The notes under the pieces are model-generated. The model searched no databases. It was not told the origin of the DNA and was given only the letters and a program-made list of their open reading frames with translations. Shown piece after piece: positions 62,647 through 64,000 of a stretch of 64,000 bases of DNA (positions are counted from its first letter, which is position 1; each line of letters starts with the position of its first letter). A program made the position numbers and the translations under genes. Location: NCBI RefSeq assembly GCF_036924745.1, contig NZ_JAZHSD010000001.1:4588001-4652000 (forward strand). Direction: 5' to 3'. This DNA comes from Bradyrhizobium sp. AZCC 1693. GTDB lineage: Bacteria > Pseudomonadota > Alphaproteobacteria > Rhizobiales > Xanthobacteraceae.

Positions 62647-63022
62647 CGCGTTACCATTCCCAAGTTTATTCAAAGGCACCAAACAAAGACCGCGCCAGTT
62701 AGTCGCGTCCAGACCGTTCAGGTTTGAAGGGGTTGCAAGGTGTGTGCCGTCGAATTGCGCTCAATTTGCGGCACCGCAACAACCGGGCTTTTAGCCTGCC
62801 GGGCCCTCCCGAACAACCTCATTTGCCGCATGGAGCCTATTGCCTCCCAATACTGGCGGAAGGTTAATTCCAGTTAAGTGACCTAGATCACATTTGTATT
62901 TTTCGCGGATTTGTCTAGTTTTCAAGGGCTTGCAGGCCCGATCCGGCCGGCGGTGGCCGCCTTAAGTAATATGCCATGCTTAACGCGACCCTTCCTTCAC
63001 CGTTCCGGCGGAAAGAAACTGC
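62647..63022. promoter_or_regulatory. divergent region with CRP-type site
   Basis: This 376-bp gap separates pseudo-caspase 2 from the last gene. Its middle holds an A/T-rich stretch (62860-62915) with a CRP-type site (62877-62892). No other gene or RNA was recognised. Confidence 0.55.
62877..62892. promoter_or_regulatory. CRP-type binding site
   Basis: AGTGACCTAGATCACA matches TGTGA-N6-TCACA at nine of ten positions. It is 131 bases before the terminal gene and 231 bases before pseudo-caspase 2. It is the third strong match of this type in the right third of the window. Confidence 0.5.
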
Positions 63023-64000
63023 ATGGGCTTCCACACCATTGCCGGCGCCGCATTTCGGGCGCTGACCGCGCGGAAAGACGGCCCCTCGCTGTACGACGTC
63101 TGCGATCCCGTGCTGCTCAAATACCGCGACGGCGACCCCCATCTCGGCAAGTTCTATCGCACGGCGCTGGGTAACCCGGCGCTGCGGCCGCTGCTGCGGC
63201 GGACCGGGCTGCCCGCGCTGCGGGACGCGAAGCGGCTCGGCACCTTGCAGGAGGCGCTGCGGCGGGCGCGCGACGATGCCGAGCCGGATTGGGCCGCGGT
63301 CGGCGCCCCGATCGCCGAACTGATGGCCGAGATCGGGGTGAACCACCCCTCCCCGCCGCCGGCGGCGGCGACGGGCCGGCCGTCCGGGCTAGCCGAGATC
63401 GACCGGGTGATCCGCCGCTGCGGCGCCCACCTCCTGGGCTCGTTCGCCAAAAACGGCTTCATCCCGACCTATGCCGCCTTCAACCTGATCGGCGATCCCG
63501 ACATCGGCGGGCGCGAGATGCTGATGGCGCTGACCGGGCTGAACTCGCGCGGCTACAAGAACTCGACGCTGTTGTTCAACCTGGCGCGGATCTTCATCGC
63601 GCATTCCCGCGGCCCGCGCCCTGATCAACCCGCCCTGGAGGGGGATCGCCGAGCCGATGTGGCAGCCGATGCAGATCCGCCACCGCTCGGCCTATTACGA
63701 CGCCTTCTTCACCGAGGCGCTCTTGAGTTATGTCGAGACCGGGCTGGCATCGGCCGATGAGGCCGCGGCGTCGCGGCGCGCAATTTCGGAGATGGTGGAT
63801 TTCTGCCTGAAGACCTCAGCCGAGGAAGTGTCCTCGCATGACGGCGCCACGGTGCGCGTGATCACGGCCCTGGCTCCGCTGCCGCATCCGCGCTTCTCGC
63901 GTTTCTTCGCCCAGATCAAGCAGGATTTGGGCTTCGGCATCTACGTGCCGGACTGCGACACCACCGCGTGCTCGTTCTCGGCGGCGACCCAGGCAGGCTC
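63023..64000 (+). pseudogene. frameshifted gene of unknown function, runs off window
   Basis: The ATG 63023 opens a frame that codes MGFHTIAGAAFRAL... and stays coding-like until about 63610, where it turns into low-similarity Pro/Arg/Asp sequence and stops at 63760. A different frame starting near 63612 reads ARALINPPWRGIAEPMW and is open to the end of the window, 388 bases. One extra G near CGCGGCC at 63608-63613 would join the frames (HSRARALINPPW). I do not recognise the family; it has no membrane segments and one Cys pair late. A real frameshift or a sequencing error explains it. Confidence 0.6.

Overview
The window looks like chromosomal DNA of a Bradyrhizobium-type alphaproteobacterium. 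It is GC-rich. It carries a homogentisate-type tyrosine breakdown cluster, a form II cox (molybdenum hydroxylase) operon, TRAP and Bug/TctC solute receptors, trehalose synthesis genes, small families such as DUF1127, DUF1272, DUF2783 and DUF3175, caspase-like proteins lacking catalytic residues, and several interspersed palindromic repeats. The genus is an inference from gene content; no rRNA or other decisive marker is present.

Left third (1-25 kb). After an IS5-type transposase remnant come a secreted trypsin-like protease, a GT87-type membrane glycosyltransferase, a dctPQM TRAP transporter, a secreted TPR protein and a stand-alone FecR protein. Next is a tandem segmental duplication (about 8.07-14.17 kb). 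Each copy carries a conserved leader, a large VCBS-repeat secreted protein and the 3' end of a tctC gene. The first protein has RTX repeats; the second lacks them and has gained ten cysteines in its VCBS repeats. An intact tctC, dgoK-dgoA, a tRNA-Ser(GGA), otsA, otsB with an MFS sugar-type transporter, a DUF3175 gene and a chemoreceptor follow.

Middle third (25-43 kb). The operon coxS-coxL-coxM is followed by an alpha-methylacyl-CoA racemase gene, then hpd with a divergent Lrp/AsnC regulator, a DUF1272 gene and an isolated metallophosphoesterase gene of different base composition. A minus-strand catabolic operon follows (FAD monooxygenase, DUF2783, MBL-fold protein, hmgA, fahA) with a divergent MarR regulator. 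A second minus-strand operon encodes a lactonase-like MBL protein, a beta-hydroxyacid dehydrogenase and a RidA protein. Together hpd, hmgA and fahA take 4-hydroxyphenylpyruvate to fumarate and acetoacetate; maleylacetoacetate isomerase was not seen.

Right third (43-64 kb). This holds a pseudo-caspase with TPRs, an OmpA protein, an RND efflux pair, a RelE/ParE-type toxin-antitoxin pair, a Crp/Fnr regulator, an AsmA protein, a HAMP-GAF class III nucleotide cyclase, an HsdR C-terminal fragment, DUF1127, a tautomerase, a winged-helix/TPR regulator, a methyltransferase, an orphan efflux adaptor, a frameshifted GIY-YIG gene flanked by palindromic mobile repeats, a second pseudo-caspase and a frameshifted unknown gene running off the end. 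Three good CRP-type sites (TGTGA-N6-TCACA) lie in intergenic regions here, so a cyclic-nucleotide regulon with its own cyclase and receptor nearby is plausible.

No CRISPR array, rRNA, intact transposase or prophage was found. The most unusual signals are the duplicated VCBS locus with its cysteine-rich copy and apparently excised FecR domain, the paired pseudo-caspases, the MITE-like repeat around the GIY-YIG pseudogene, and the isolated metallophosphoesterase.
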